From Streptomyces sp. NBC_01591 (GTDB taxonomy: Bacteria; Actinomycetota; Actinomycetes; Streptomycetales; Streptomycetaceae): DNA of 64,000 nt. Under the pieces are notes generated by a model, which saw only the letters and a program-made list of their open reading frames with translations, made no database searches and was not told where the DNA came from. The DNA is taken from contig NZ_CP109327.1 in the NCBI RefSeq assembly GCF_035918155.1, positions 8,060,001 to 8,124,000 on the forward strand, in the 5' to 3' direction. The position numbers and the translations under genes were made by a program. Positions 17,096 through 26,101 of the stretch are shown piece by piece (position 1 is the first letter of the stretch; every line of letters begins with the position of its first letter).

Positions 17096-17159
17096 ATCTG
17101 GGGCCCGGTCCTGGCAGCGCATGCCGGAGTGCGGCTGCCCACGGTCGACGTCCAGCACC

Positions 17160-17717
17160 CTTACGGTTCTCCGCCGAACTGCCCGGACTGGACGAGACCC
17201 CCATCGACACACCGATCGTCCGCCACCCTGACCACGCGGTCTACACCCGCCGCCACGGCCGTCGCTACGGACTGGGGCAGCTACCCCCACGCCGCGCTCC
17301 CGCTGACCCCGTCCCCGACGCTCACATCGGCCGAACCTCCCTTCCGGGAAGCAGCCTTCGGCACCGCCATCGCTGAGGCCACCGCCCTGGTCCCGGCCTT
17401 CCGGCAGGTACCCCAGGGACGGAGGCTCAACGGTGTGTTCGCCCTGACCGCTGATGAACTTCCCCTGGTAGGCCCCGCTGTGGGGGTACCCGGCCTGTGG
17501 TTTGCGGAAGCTTCCTGGGTCACCCATGCCGGCGGCGTCGGCCGACAACTCGCGGACATGCTCCTGGAAACCGGCAACCTCCTCGTCGCCCCCGATCGCC
17601 TGTCACCCGGCCGCTTCGCCCCCCTGGAGCGACGAGATGATCCGCGAGACCGCGCTCGGCCACTACCGGGGCATACGACGCACACTGATGCACGCCTTGG
17701 ACAAGCGGGCCGAGTAG
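17160..17717 (+). pseudogene. FAD-dependent oxidoreductase (DAO/dimethylglycine-dehydrogenase-like), 3' fragment
   Basis: Three frames in turn read the end of a DAO-family flavoprotein: AELPGLDETPIDTPIVRHPD and TRRHGRRYGLG, then after a shift PAFRQVPQGRRLNGVFALTADELPLVGP and GLWFAEASWVTHAGGVGRQLADML, then after another shift SDEMIRETALGHYRGI. The N-terminal FAD-binding domain is missing. The fragment is fused directly behind the truncated MBL gene, so the two pieces are products of a deletion. Confidence 0.7.
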
Positions 17718-17739
17718 ATGTCCACACCCGTGGAGGGGT

Positions 17740-18075
17740 TGAGTTCGTTCCGGGGCGTGCGATGAGGTGGCCGCGTTCGAAGCGGGCTCGGCGCGGACGA
17801 GCGCGACGACGTGGGGGTGCGCTCACGGCTCGCCAGCGGGCCTGGGCGGACTCGATCAGCTTGAAGACCATGGCCAGGACGGCGGCGCGGCTGCCAGTGC
17901 CCTTTGGTCCGCAAACGGACCGTCGCGAAGATCGACCGATCGGGTTCGTGGTCCGCAGGCCGATCCAGTGCTCGGCGGGGAAGTCGAAGAACGCCAGGAG
18001 TTCGTCCTCGTCGTCCGTGATCCGCTTGACGACCTTGGGGGTAGTTCGCCCGTAGGCCCGCTCGACGGCGCAGAC
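17740..18075 (-). mobile_element. IS256-family transposase, C-terminal remnant
   Basis: Minus frames contain DDEDELLAFFDFPAEHWIGL and RTTNPI, followed after frame changes by MVFKLIESAQARWRAV and ARFERGHLIARP. These are the terminal motifs of mutator-type transposases. At least two frameshifts break it. Part of this DNA (17790-17833) closely resembles 8168-8213, so the same element once existed at both places. It is fused at its upstream end to the N-terminal part of a different (IS5-type) transposase. Confidence 0.75.
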
Positions 18076-18076
18076 C

Positions 18077-18407
18077 GATCAGCGTGCCGTCCAGGACCAC
18101 ATGCGTCATGCCCTCCCGGCGGCAGCGGTCCAGCACGTCGTGCAGGTTCGGGGGCTGACCGGCGAGGACGTTGATGCCTTCGTGCAGGTAGCGATAGCCG
18201 GTGGCCTGCGAGATGCCCGTGTCCCGGGCCAGGCAGTGCACGCACGCCCGGTCGCGGAACCAGCCCAGTATCAGCACTGCCTGACGGAACGGACCCGGCG
18301 CCCGGAACCCTTCGGTGCGCCGGTCCGCGCCGGTGACCGGCCAGCAAGCCGGCGACGAGCTCAACGGCATGGCGAGGGACATCGAGCATGGCAGCGTAGG
18401 TGACCAA
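18077..18407 (-). mobile_element. IS5-type transposase, N-terminal remnant
   Basis: It starts MVTYAAMLDVPRHAVELVAGLL at 18407. After a frameshift it reads GPFRQAVLILGWFRDRACVHCLARDTGISQATGYRYL (HTH) and MTHVVLDGTLI, the entry to the DDE domain. It is cut there by the junction with the IS256 fragment. A Streptomyces-typical IS5-family transposase with its catalytic domain deleted. Confidence 0.8.
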
Positions 18408-18529
18408 CGTGAAGTCTCTGGTTCAATGGACGTGATCTTCGCAGGCCCGTCCTACCAGGGGCTTCACGCCTGTCCAGAGCCGCCCCATGCCCCAGCGGCG
18501 GCTAGATCATTTCGTTGAGGAAACCTTAC

Positions 18530-18570
18530 TGTCATCTTGGTGACGTCCTGTCTCTGCCATTTTGGTGACG
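18530..18570. repeat. Tandem 16-bp repeats resembling transposon end sites
   Basis: TGTCATCTTGGTGACG (18530-18545) and TGCCATTTTGGTGACG (18555-18570) differ at two positions and are 25 bp apart. Repeated motifs of this sort are found at ends of IS21-like elements, where they bind the transposase. No IS21-type gene is nearby, so this may be a leftover end. Confidence 0.5.
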
Positions 18571-18699
18571 CCTACCTGTGAGCGCCGCCTGGCACGAACA
18601 CCGGCCGGCGTCGGGTCAAGCGGTAGTAGGTGTTCTGGGACTACGGGTTGGCGGACGCTCGCGCGGCGGCGGGATCACCGGTTGCGATGGGAGAGCGGG

Positions 18700-19362
18700 C
18701 TACGCCCGCCCCAGGACGGACCCCAGCATCGTCAGCAACACCTCGCCGCCGGCGGCGAGCTGTGCGTTCGTCTCGTCGGCACCGGCGTTCAGGATGGCGA
18801 CGGTGTTTTTCAGACCGTCGAAGGCGCCGACGAGAACGGTGGCGAGCAGGGTGGGGTCGCTCCCGACCGTTGCGTCCGCCGCGCGCTGGGCGCCGCGGAT
18901 GAGGTCGGCGACGTCGTCGATCCAGGTCCGGGTCAGCTGGGCTGCCAGCGGGCGGGTTTCGGGAACGTCCGCCAGGTCCTGGATCAACCGGGCGATGACC
19001 CAGGCGTCCGGGTCGTCGCGGTGCAGGTCGAGCATCGTCGGGAGCAGCGCTTCGAGCCGATCGACCCCTTCCGGCGTCGCGGCCAGTCTCGTGCGGACGA
19101 GGTCGAGCCACTGTGCGTGCTTGGTGGACAGAACCGCGATCGCGAGCGCTTCCTTGCTCTCGAAGTGGAAGTAGACCGAGCCCTTGGTGAGTCCACTCTC
19201 CATGACGACGTCCGCCATCCGGGCACGGTCGTAGCCGAGCCGCGCGAACACTCCGGCGGCCGCCTCCAGGATGCGGTCGCGGGAGGCGGCTCCATGGGCG
19301 GTGGGTCCCGGCGGGCGGCCGACTCGCCTCGCAGGGTCACTGTTCCTGATCGCGCTTGCCAT
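18700..19362 (-). CDS. TetR-family transcriptional regulator
   Basis: A 220-residue repressor. It has a basic N terminus (RRVGRPPG), HTH at ~25-70 (ILEAAAGVFARLGYDRARMAD, VMESGLTKGSVYFHFESKEAL) and a C-terminal domain ending FDGLKNTVAILNAG. It shares the FVGAFDGLK-type segment and HTH with the TetR protein at 9103-9720. Start 19362 (MASAIRN) is chosen; ATG 19371 is possible. Neither has a clear ribosome-binding site, so a leaderless message is possible. It is divergent from the SnoaL-like gene, with an inverted repeat between them. Confidence 0.9.
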   Translation of the reverse strand: MASAIRNSDPARRVGRPPGPTAHGAASRDRILEAAAGVFARLGYDRARMADVVMESGLTKGSVYFHFESKEALAIAVLSTKHAQWLDLVRTRLAATPEGVDRLEALLPTMLDLHRDDPDAWVIARLIQDLADVPETRPLAAQLTRTWIDDVADLIRGAQRAADATVGSDPTLLATVLVGAFDGLKNTVAILNAGADETNAQLAAGGEVLLTMLGSVLGRA

Positions 19363-19379
19363 GGTCAGCATGATACTGG

Positions 19380-19411
19380 TAATTAAATAGACCAGCACGC
19401 AGGTTTAATTA
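19380..19411. promoter_or_regulatory. TetR operator candidate (inverted repeat in AT-rich spacer)
   Basis: TAATTAAA (19380-19387) and TTTAATTA (19404-19411) are exact 8-bp inverted arms with a 16-bp spacer. They overlap a second dyad CTGGT...ACCAG (19376-19395). It is the only AT-rich stretch between the divergent TetR and SnoaL-like genes and runs into the ribosome-binding site of the latter. Confidence 0.6.
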
Positions 19412-19424
19412 AGGAGGCTTGGCG

Positions 19425-19841
19425 ATGTTCATCGACGATTTCGCTCGCGCGGCCGAGGCCGCTGTCAATCAGCACAGCATCGACGAAGTGACCGCCCTCT
19501 GGCGTGAACCGGCCCGGTACGACTCGCCCCTGACCGGTCCCCAGGAGGGGATCGATGCGCTCGCCGCCCGCGAGTCGGCGCTCTTCGCAGGCTTCAGTGA
19601 CCTGAGGGCGAGCATCCGTCCGCTGGGCCAGGACGGCCTCACCGGCTCGATGCTGGTCCGCTTCGAAGGCACACACGACGGCGAGTACGGGGCGTTCGCG
19701 GCCACCGGCAACTCGATCGTCATCGAGATGGCGGCCGTCATCACCTTCGATTCGGAGGGCTACGTAGTCGAGGAGCGGCTCTTCGCGGACAGTGCGACCG
19801 TGGTCGGCCAACTCACGCACCACTCCGCGTCCCACGACTGA
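19425..19841 (+). CDS. SnoaL-like/NTF2-fold protein
   Basis: A 138-residue protein with the small alpha+beta-barrel pattern of the SnoaL/NTF2 superfamily: helix FARAAEAAVNQHSIDEVTAL, then a loop YDSPLTGPQEGIDAL, LVRFEGTHDGEYG, and the final strands IEMAAVITFDSEGYVVEERLF. ATG 19425 has AAGGAGG eight bases upstream. It is probably repressed by the divergent TetR regulator. Members are polyketide cyclases, isomerases or dehydratases, but many have no known activity, and no catalytic residue can be assigned here. Confidence 0.8.
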   Translation: MFIDDFARAAEAAVNQHSIDEVTALWREPARYDSPLTGPQEGIDALAARESALFAGFSDLRASIRPLGQDGLTGSMLVRFEGTHDGEYGAFAATGNSIVIEMAAVITFDSEGYVVEERLFADSATVVGQLTHHSASHD

Positions 19842-20035
19842 TCGACCGGCGAGCCACGACGCTGCCCCTACCTGCCGGCAAAATCGAGCGGCTGCCCGGG
19901 CGGGCAGGGTGGCGATCCGCCACCGGACAGTCCCTGAGTATCGCCTTTTATTGTCGTGGCATGTCGGTTGAGCTGTCGGGCGGGAAGGGCTCGGCAGCCT
20001 GAGGGCGTGCTGGAGTGAGCGGCTTGTGGTATCCG

Positions 20036-20300
20036 TTATGCGGTTTTGTTGATGGCCGGGTGTCGTGCCGCCGGGGCCGAGCGTCTGCCTGGTGGGCGGC
20101 CTGAGGCTTTCGGTGGCCTGGCCGGGCTTCCGATATGTGCGAGGAGGCGGCCGAGTCCTTTGCGGCCCCGGCCGGAGGTGCGTTCCCCGGGCGGCAGCGG
20201 GGGCTGCCAGGCCAGCCGGTGGTTGTCGACCAGTGGCCGGGCCAGGCGGAGTTGGGTGTGGGCGGCGATGACGAGCCAGGTCCAGCGGCCAGCCTGGCAC
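20036..20300 (-). mobile_element. IS701/NF041680-type transposase, C-terminal remnant
   Basis: About 87 minus-strand codons read AGRWTWLVIAAHTQLRLARP, LVDNHRLAWQPPLPPG, then a basic Pro/Arg-rich tail ending RHPAINKTA and a stop. This is the C terminus of a transposase family frequent in Streptomyces. The catalytic core is absent. The adjoining 20301-20561 shows nothing I recognise. Confidence 0.7.
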
Positions 20301-20561
20301 TCACACCATGCACCACAGGCCAGCCACGGCGATAGGTCAAGGCGGAAACTCGCTCGTCACCCCACGGCTGCAGGCTGGTGGCGCAGCGCCTCCCCAGGCC
20401 GTGCGCTGTTCCAGCACCCGCCCGTGGGGCGGCTGACCGGCCGCCACCGCCCGGCACTTCGGCAGCGGCCGGTTCACTGCTTCGCCGCACCTGATCCGTA
20501 GCAGCCGATGACCAAGGGTCCACCGGGAGAGACTCGCAGGCGGCGTCTCAAACGAGCTGGC

Positions 20562-21605
20562 TCAGGCAGTTGCATGATCGAGCGGATGTGTCCGGACCGA
20601 TGTCCGCTCGATCACCGGCATGGGAATCAGGCGGCTGCCGGACGGTGCGCTGGGGGCGAGGAGGATTTCGACGGAGGCACGGCCCATGGCCTCGTGTGGC
20701 AGTCCGACGGTCGTGAGGCCGGGCCGGAGGTAGGAGGCGAGTTCGTCGTTGTCGAACGAGACCACGGAGATGTCTTTCGGGACGGTCAGACCGTGATCGG
20801 CCAGGGCCTGGTACGCGCCGAACGCGAGGCGGTCGTTCATGCACAGCAGGGCTCGGATGTCGCTCCGGCGTTCGAGGAGGGCGTGGGTGACGTCGTAGCC
20901 GTGGTGCGGCTCCCAGTCCCAGCACGACTCCTCGGTGGCGAACTGCAGGCCTTGTCTGGCCATCTCCGCGCGGATGCCGGAAATCCGCTGCTCGACGGTG
21001 GTGGACCGGAAGAGCCCCTTCTCGGCTTCCGCGTTGTGCCCGATGAGGGCAATTCCTTCACGGTGGCCGGCGGCAGCGAGAAGTCTGACTGCTGAGGCAC
21101 CTCCGGCGGGTTCGTCGGGAAGCACGGAAACGGGGTGCTTCTTGTTCGTGGCGTTGAGCATGACGACGCGCGTGGTCGACGGGATCTCGGGCACGTACAG
21201 TTCCCGGGCGCGCATGACGGCGAAGATGATTCCGTCCACCTGACGGTCAAGTACAGCGCCAATCGCCTCCGACTCACGTGCTGGGTCGCCACCGGTCTCC
21301 AGCACGAGCATGACATGCCCTGCCCGCTGCGCGGCGTCCAGTGCTCCTCGGATCAGGCCGCTCGCGAAGCGGGTGGTGGCGACGACGTCGGAGATGAACC
21401 CGATGGTGAGGGTCTTGTCGGTTCGCAGGCTGCGCGCCGCGACGTTCGGCCGGTATCCGAGTTCGGTGGCCGCCTCGTGGACCCGGGCATGAGCGTCGGC
21501 GGAGAGCCGGGAGTCGGGCCTGCCGTTGAGGATCATCGACGCGGCGGTCGGGGACAGCCCGGCACGGCGGGCGACATCGGCGAGCGTGACGCGCTTGGGG
21601 GGCAT
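20562..21605 (-). CDS. LacI-family transcriptional regulator
   Basis: A 347-residue repressor. The N-terminal HTH and hinge are clear (VTLADVARRAGLSPTAASMI, LNGRPDSRLS). The periplasmic-binding-like sugar domain follows (IGFISDVVATTRFASGLIRG, ALLCMNDRLAFGAYQAL, DISVVSFDNDELASYLRPGL). Start 21605 has GAGGAAG upstream. It is divergent from the sugar ABC operon, and a palindrome in the gap is its likely operator, so it should repress the cassette until a sugar or oligosaccharide binds. Confidence 0.92.
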   Translation of the reverse strand: MPPKRVTLADVARRAGLSPTAASMILNGRPDSRLSADAHARVHEAATELGYRPNVAARSLRTDKTLTIGFISDVVATTRFASGLIRGALDAAQRAGHVMLVLETGGDPARESEAIGAVLDRQVDGIIFAVMRARELYVPEIPSTTRVVMLNATNKKHPVSVLPDEPAGGASAVRLLAAAGHREGIALIGHNAEAEKGLFRSTTVEQRISGIRAEMARQGLQFATEESCWDWEPHHGYDVTHALLERRSDIRALLCMNDRLAFGAYQALADHGLTVPKDISVVSFDNDELASYLRPGLTTVGLPHEAMGRASVEILLAPSAPSGSRLIPMPVIERTSVRTHPLDHATA

Positions 21606-21719
21606 GACTTCCTCTCGTGCGGCGCGACGGGACGGCGTGCGTGCCGGCCCCAAGACAATCACAACGCCCTGACCACTGACTCCTTGACAGGGGGCATCCG
21701 GCATTCCAATATGAGCAGC

Positions 21720-21746
21720 GCTAAATGCTTTTAGCAGACAGTTTAG
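21720..21746. promoter_or_regulatory. LacI operator candidate
   Basis: GCTAAA-TGCT-TTTAGC (21720-21735) is a perfect 16-bp dyad with a 4-bp centre. GTTTAGC follows at 21740 as an extra half-site. It lies 115 bp before the LacI start and 113 bp before the ABC lipoprotein start, midway in the divergent spacer. Confidence 0.75.
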
Positions 21747-21847
21747 CCCGTTTGTCGGGGGTGTTGACCCCCCGACAGTGGCGGCACCCGCTTGTGGTGC
21801 GCAGGGGCATCTTCCACGGAGCACGCTCAGACAACGGAGTCTTGTAC

Positions 21848-23227
21848 ATGGCACACAAGTCGAACCGCCCCGGTGAGGGACGCAGAGCCGCATCAATCAT
21901 GAGCTGGAGGCCGGCCGTCACGGCCGCGGTCGCCGTGAGCGGGCTTGTCCTGGCCGGGTGTGCGCCGGGATCCCCGGAAGCGAGCCCGACCGCATCGGGC
22001 AAGGTGAGCCTGAAGCTCCCGTCCGACAAGATCACGATCAAGATCCAGGACGAAGCGGGCTTCCCCGTCACCGACAACCTGGCCGACGAATTCACAAAGC
22101 AGCACCCGAACGTCACCTTCAAGGTCGTCCGGGACAGCTTCGCCAACCTCACCGCCAACTCGCCACGCCTCCTGGCCAGCGCCGACGCGCCCGACCTCAT
22201 CCGGCTTCCCACCATGGGGGACACCGTCAAGGACGGGCTCCTGACCAACCTCGACCCGTATTTCAAGGGCTACGGGTGGGACAAGTTCTCCGCCGGCCAG
22301 CTGGCCGCGTCCCGGATGAGCGCCAAGGGAGTCAGGGGCGAGGGCTCCCTGTACCAGATGGGCCTGGGCTACAGCGTCACGGGCATCTACGTGAACCAGA
22401 AGTACGCCAAGCAGTTGGGGCTCTCCGGTGCACCATCGACCATCGCGGAGCTGGAGCGGTGGATGGCCAAGGCCAAGGCGGCCAAGATCCTTCCTGTGCA
22501 GATCGGAATGCAGGATGGCGTGGGCACGTTCGCGCTCCAGTCGCTGATCAACCAGTACGGGGACAAGGCGGACCTGGTGAACTGGATGTTCAACAAGCCC
22601 GGTGCCACCTTCGATACCGAGGCCAGCCTCAAGGGCGCCACGACCTTCAAGAAGTGGGCCGACGCGGGGTACTTCCCCTCCGACGTGAACGCGATCAACT
22701 ACACGACGATGGTGTCCAACTTCCAGGCGGGCAAGGGTCTGTTGATGTTCGACGGAAACTGGGACGCCGCGAAGACCGACAAGGCGATGGGGGAAGGCGC
22801 GGCCCGGTTCGTCCTGGCGCCTCCGTCTACCGCCGGTGGTGCGCACGTGGCGATGGGCGCCGCGAACTCCTTCGCCATCCCGGCCAAAGCGAAGCATGCC
22901 GACGCGGCGGCGTTCTTCCTGGACTGGATCCACACCGACCCCAAGGCCCGTCAGATCGTGGTTGACGTCACGGGCGCCTCCCCGGGTGGAGATCCCTCGC
23001 AGGAGCTGCCCAAGGTGAAGGACGGTTCGCTGATCGCGCAGGCCCTCGCGGCGTCGGCGAAGGTCGGATCCGATGACGGGTTCGTCGACTTCATGGCCAA
23101 CACCACGGCGGGCATCTACGCGGGCGCCTTCCAGCCGGACGAGCAGAAGCTGCTGACCCGGCGCATGGAACCCAAGGCTTTCGTGGCGGCGATCCAGGAG
23201 TACTACGCCAAGGAGCTGACGGGCTGA
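21848..23227 (+). CDS. Sugar ABC transporter, extracellular solute-binding lipoprotein
   Basis: A 459-residue family-1 solute-binding protein. The signal peptide ends in the lipobox LVLAGC (Cys38), so the protein is lipid-anchored outside the membrane. Later features fit the CUT1 carbohydrate class: FTKQHPNVTFKVV, APDLIRLPTMGDTV and GYFPSDVNAINYTTMVSNFQ. ATG 21848 with GGAGT upstream is chosen over earlier in-frame codons inside the operator region. Its stop overlaps the first permease by one base. No ATPase is encoded nearby, so it probably borrows a shared MsiK-like ATPase. Confidence 0.9.
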   Translation: MAHKSNRPGEGRRAASIMSWRPAVTAAVAVSGLVLAGCAPGSPEASPTASGKVSLKLPSDKITIKIQDEAGFPVTDNLADEFTKQHPNVTFKVVRDSFANLTANSPRLLASADAPDLIRLPTMGDTVKDGLLTNLDPYFKGYGWDKFSAGQLAASRMSAKGVRGEGSLYQMGLGYSVTGIYVNQKYAKQLGLSGAPSTIAELERWMAKAKAAKILPVQIGMQDGVGTFALQSLINQYGDKADLVNWMFNKPGATFDTEASLKGATTFKKWADAGYFPSDVNAINYTTMVSNFQAGKGLLMFDGNWDAAKTDKAMGEGAARFVLAPPSTAGGAHVAMGAANSFAIPAKAKHADAAAFFLDWIHTDPKARQIVVDVTGASPGGDPSQELPKVKDGSLIAQALAASAKVGSDDGFVDFMANTTAGIYAGAFQPDEQKLLTRRMEPKAFVAAIQEYYAKELTG

Positions 23228-24225
23228 TGGTCAACGATGTCCGTAAGCATGAGGACCCGAAGCCGACCGCGGCACTGCGGCGCCCCGACGTGGGCGCTCA
23301 TGCTGCGGGCGTCGGAAGGTCCTCCGGTCAGGCCGGCCGGCCCTCCGTACGAAGGGCGGCCCGCCACCGGCGCGTCATCGGCTGGCTCTTCGTCCTGCCG
23401 GCACTGGCGTTCTTCTGCGCCTTCGTGGTCTACCCGTTGATCACGGCCGTGCAGTACTCGTTCTACCGCTGGAACGGCATCGGCGCGTCGACCTGGGTCG
23501 GCGTCGACAACTACGTCCGGGTCTTCACCGATCCGGAGCTGTTGATCTCGATCGTCAACGCGCTGGTCCTCATCGTCTTCTTCACGGTGATCCCGGTTGC
23601 CAGCGGCCTGGCCCTGGCGACCCTGATCCGCACGATGCGGCCCGGTCCCTTCGCCACGGTCGCCCGCACGGTGCTGTTCCTTCCGCAGATCATCCCGCTG
23701 GTGGCCGCCGGTATCGCCTGGTCGTGGATGTACGCGCAGACCGGCACGATCAACACCATTCTCGACTCCGTCGGCCTGGGCTTCCTCTCGCGGTCCTGGC
23801 TGGCGGGCTTCGGGACCGCTCTGCCCGCCGTCGGCCTCATCGGCTCCTGGGTGCTGACCGGCCTGTGCACCATCCTGCTGCTCACCGGCATCGGAAAGAT
23901 CGACGCCTCCCTCTACGAGGCGGCACGGCTCGACGGGGCGGGCTGGTGGCGAGAATTCGTGACCGTCACCCTTCCCGGGCTGCGGCAGGAGATCGTGGTG
24001 CTGGTCACCATCACTGTCATCGCCGCGCTGAGCAGCTTCGACATCATCTACACCACCACCAAGGGCGGCCCGGGAACCAGCACGCTCGTCCCCGGCATCT
24101 CGATCTTCCGGCTCGCCTTCACCCAGAGCGAAGTCGGCCTGGCGTCCGCCTTCGGCATCATCCTCCTCGCACTCGTCCTCCTGGCAGTGCTGCCCATTCA
24201 ACTGCTGGGAAGGGAACGAGACTGA
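23227..24225 (+). CDS. Sugar ABC transporter permease (MalF-like)
   Basis: A 332-residue inner-membrane permease with a ~45-residue basic cytoplasmic N terminus and six hydrophobic helices. The EAA loop, which contacts the ATPase, reads YEAARLDGAGWWREFVTVTL. It overlaps both neighbours by single-codon junctions (TGATG), so the three transport genes are coupled. It pairs with the second permease to form the channel of a CUT1 sugar importer. Confidence 0.92.
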   Translation: MVNDVRKHEDPKPTAALRRPDVGAHAAGVGRSSGQAGRPSVRRAARHRRVIGWLFVLPALAFFCAFVVYPLITAVQYSFYRWNGIGASTWVGVDNYVRVFTDPELLISIVNALVLIVFFTVIPVASGLALATLIRTMRPGPFATVARTVLFLPQIIPLVAAGIAWSWMYAQTGTINTILDSVGLGFLSRSWLAGFGTALPAVGLIGSWVLTGLCTILLLTGIGKIDASLYEAARLDGAGWWREFVTVTLPGLRQEIVVLVTITVIAALSSFDIIYTTTKGGPGTSTLVPGISIFRLAFTQSEVGLASAFGIILLALVLLAVLPIQLLGRERD

Positions 24226-25049
24226 TGGTCGTCAACAAGACAGAAGCGGTCATCGGACGCGTCGTCCTCGTCCTCGTGCTGATCCTCACTCTGCTGCCGC
24301 TCGCCGGGATGCTCTCCGGAGCCCTGCAGCCCGCGGATCGCATCCCTGACGGGTTCTCCTGGCCCAGCGATCCCCAGTGGGGCAACTTCGTCGTCGCCTT
24401 CCAGACCGCGCACGTCTGGGAACTCCTCGGCTCCAGCACCCTGATCATCCTCGGCGTCGTACCGCTCAGCCTGCTCCTGTCGACGCTGGCCGGCTACGCC
24501 CTGGGCAACCTGCGTATTCCCGGCGGGAGATACGTGTTCGTCCTGCTCCTGCTGGGACTGACCATTCCCTTCGAAGCGATCATCATCCCGATCTACTACG
24601 AGATCAGCGCCATGGGACTGCTCAACACCCAGTGGGCGATCATCCTTCCGCTGATCGGGCTCTACATGCCCTTCGGCGTCGTCTGGATGCGTGCGCACTT
24701 CGTCGGCGTCCCCACCGAACTCTCCGAAGCGGCCCGCATCGACGGGGCGAGCACCTTCCAGGAGATCCGCCGCATCCAGATTCCACTGGCCATGCCCGCC
24801 CTCTCCGCCCTGGCCATCCTGCTGTTCCTGTGGACCTGGAACCAGTTCCTCCTCCCCCTGGTCCTGGTCGACGATCCCGACAAACGCACCATGGCCGGAG
24901 CCCTGGGAGCGTTCCAGGGGCAGTACCTCAACCAGCTCCCCCTGCTGTTCGCGGGTGCGCTGATTATCATGCTGCCGACGATCGTGATCTACGTCATCTT
25001 CCAGCGCCAGTTCATCAAGGCGCTTCTCCAGGGCGCGGTCAAGGGCTGA
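24225..25049 (+). CDS. Sugar ABC transporter permease (MalG-like)
   Basis: A 274-residue permease with six hydrophobic helices. The EAA motif is SEAARIDGASTFQEIRRIQI, and the C terminus FIKALLQGAVKG is typical of MalG-type subunits. It starts one base before the previous stop. It is followed 71 bp later by the glycoside hydrolase gene, whose product would cleave the imported oligosaccharide. Confidence 0.92.
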   Translation: MVVNKTEAVIGRVVLVLVLILTLLPLAGMLSGALQPADRIPDGFSWPSDPQWGNFVVAFQTAHVWELLGSSTLIILGVVPLSLLLSTLAGYALGNLRIPGGRYVFVLLLLGLTIPFEAIIIPIYYEISAMGLLNTQWAIILPLIGLYMPFGVVWMRAHFVGVPTELSEAARIDGASTFQEIRRIQIPLAMPALSALAILLFLWTWNQFLLPLVLVDDPDKRTMAGALGAFQGQYLNQLPLLFAGALIIMLPTIVIYVIFQRQFIKALLQGAVKG

Positions 25050-25120
25050 AGCGCCCCTCCTCCGTCCCCCTCATCGGTCCGGCCTGCTCACGACGACAGC
25101 CGCAGCCACAAGGACAATGC

Positions 25121-26101
25121 ATGACATTTCGCCTCGACCACGCCTGGGTGTGGGACTTCTGGTTCGCCGATGACGGCGACACCTTCCACCTGTTCTACCT
25201 CCACGCACCCAAGAACCTGGGCGACCCGGAGCTGCGCCACCGCAACGCCCGGATCGGGCACGCCACCTCCGTCGACCTGGTCGACTGGCAGGACCACGGA
25301 CCGGTCTTCGGCCCCGGACAACCCGGCACTTTCGACGAGACCGCCACGTGGACGGGCAGCGTGCTCCGCGGACCCGACGGCGTCTGGCGGATGTTCTACA
25401 CCGGAGCCCGCTTCCTCGACGCCGGGGGCAACGTCGAAACCGTCGGCCTGGCCACCTCCCCGGACTTGCACACCTGGACGAAACAGCCCGGGCCGCTCAT
25501 CGAGGCGGACGGGCGCTGGTACGAGAAGCTGGGAGACTCCAACTGGCCGGAGGAGGCATGGCGCGATCCCTGGGTCTTCCCGGACCCGGCCGGTGACGGC
25601 TGGCACATGCTCATCACGGCCCGGGCCAACCACGGTGCTGATGACGACCGGGGCGTGATCGGGCACGCGACATCACCGGATCTTCAGGCATGGACCGTCC
25701 GGCCACCGCTCAGCCGCGTGGGCGCCGGCTTCGCCCACCTGGAGGTCCCCCAGATCACGACCGTCGACGGCGAGTCCGTACTGCTGTTGTCCTGCGACAC
25801 TCCACGGCTGTCCGCCGCACGGCGCAAAGCCGGCCAGGTCGGAGGTGTCTGGAGTGTTCCAGCCGCTGCGGTCCTGGGCCCGTACCCGGTAGAGGACGCC
25901 ACGTTGGTCGTCGAGGAATCCCTCTACAGCGGGCGCCTCATCGAAGACCGGACCGGTAGAACCGTGATGCTCGCCTTCGACAACTCCACTACCGACGGCG
26001 GGTTCGCCGGCTCGATATCCGACCCCATCCACGTGAGCTGGTCACCGGAGCGGCACGGCATCGTCCCCTTGGCCCTCCAGAGCAAAGGCACCCCGGAATG
26101 A
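25121..26101 (+). CDS. Glycoside hydrolase of the GH32/GH43/GH68-like five-bladed propeller group
   Basis: A 326-residue enzyme with no signal peptide, so it is cytoplasmic. The three acidic residues of the propeller active site are visible: Asp12 in WVWDFWF (nucleophile position), Asp149 in AWRDPWVF (the RDP transition-state stabiliser) and Glu208 in HLEVPQI (general acid). These fit a fructan- or arabinan-type oligosaccharide hydrolase; GH32-like is the closest guess. ATG 25121 follows AAGGAC. It overlaps the serine hydrolase gene by 4 bp and belongs to the LacI-controlled cassette. Confidence 0.85.
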   Translation: MTFRLDHAWVWDFWFADDGDTFHLFYLHAPKNLGDPELRHRNARIGHATSVDLVDWQDHGPVFGPGQPGTFDETATWTGSVLRGPDGVWRMFYTGARFLDAGGNVETVGLATSPDLHTWTKQPGPLIEADGRWYEKLGDSNWPEEAWRDPWVFPDPAGDGWHMLITARANHGADDDRGVIGHATSPDLQAWTVRPPLSRVGAGFAHLEVPQITTVDGESVLLLSCDTPRLSAARRKAGQVGGVWSVPAAAVLGPYPVEDATLVVEESLYSGRLIEDRTGRTVMLAFDNSTTDGGFAGSISDPIHVSWSPERHGIVPLALQSKGTPE

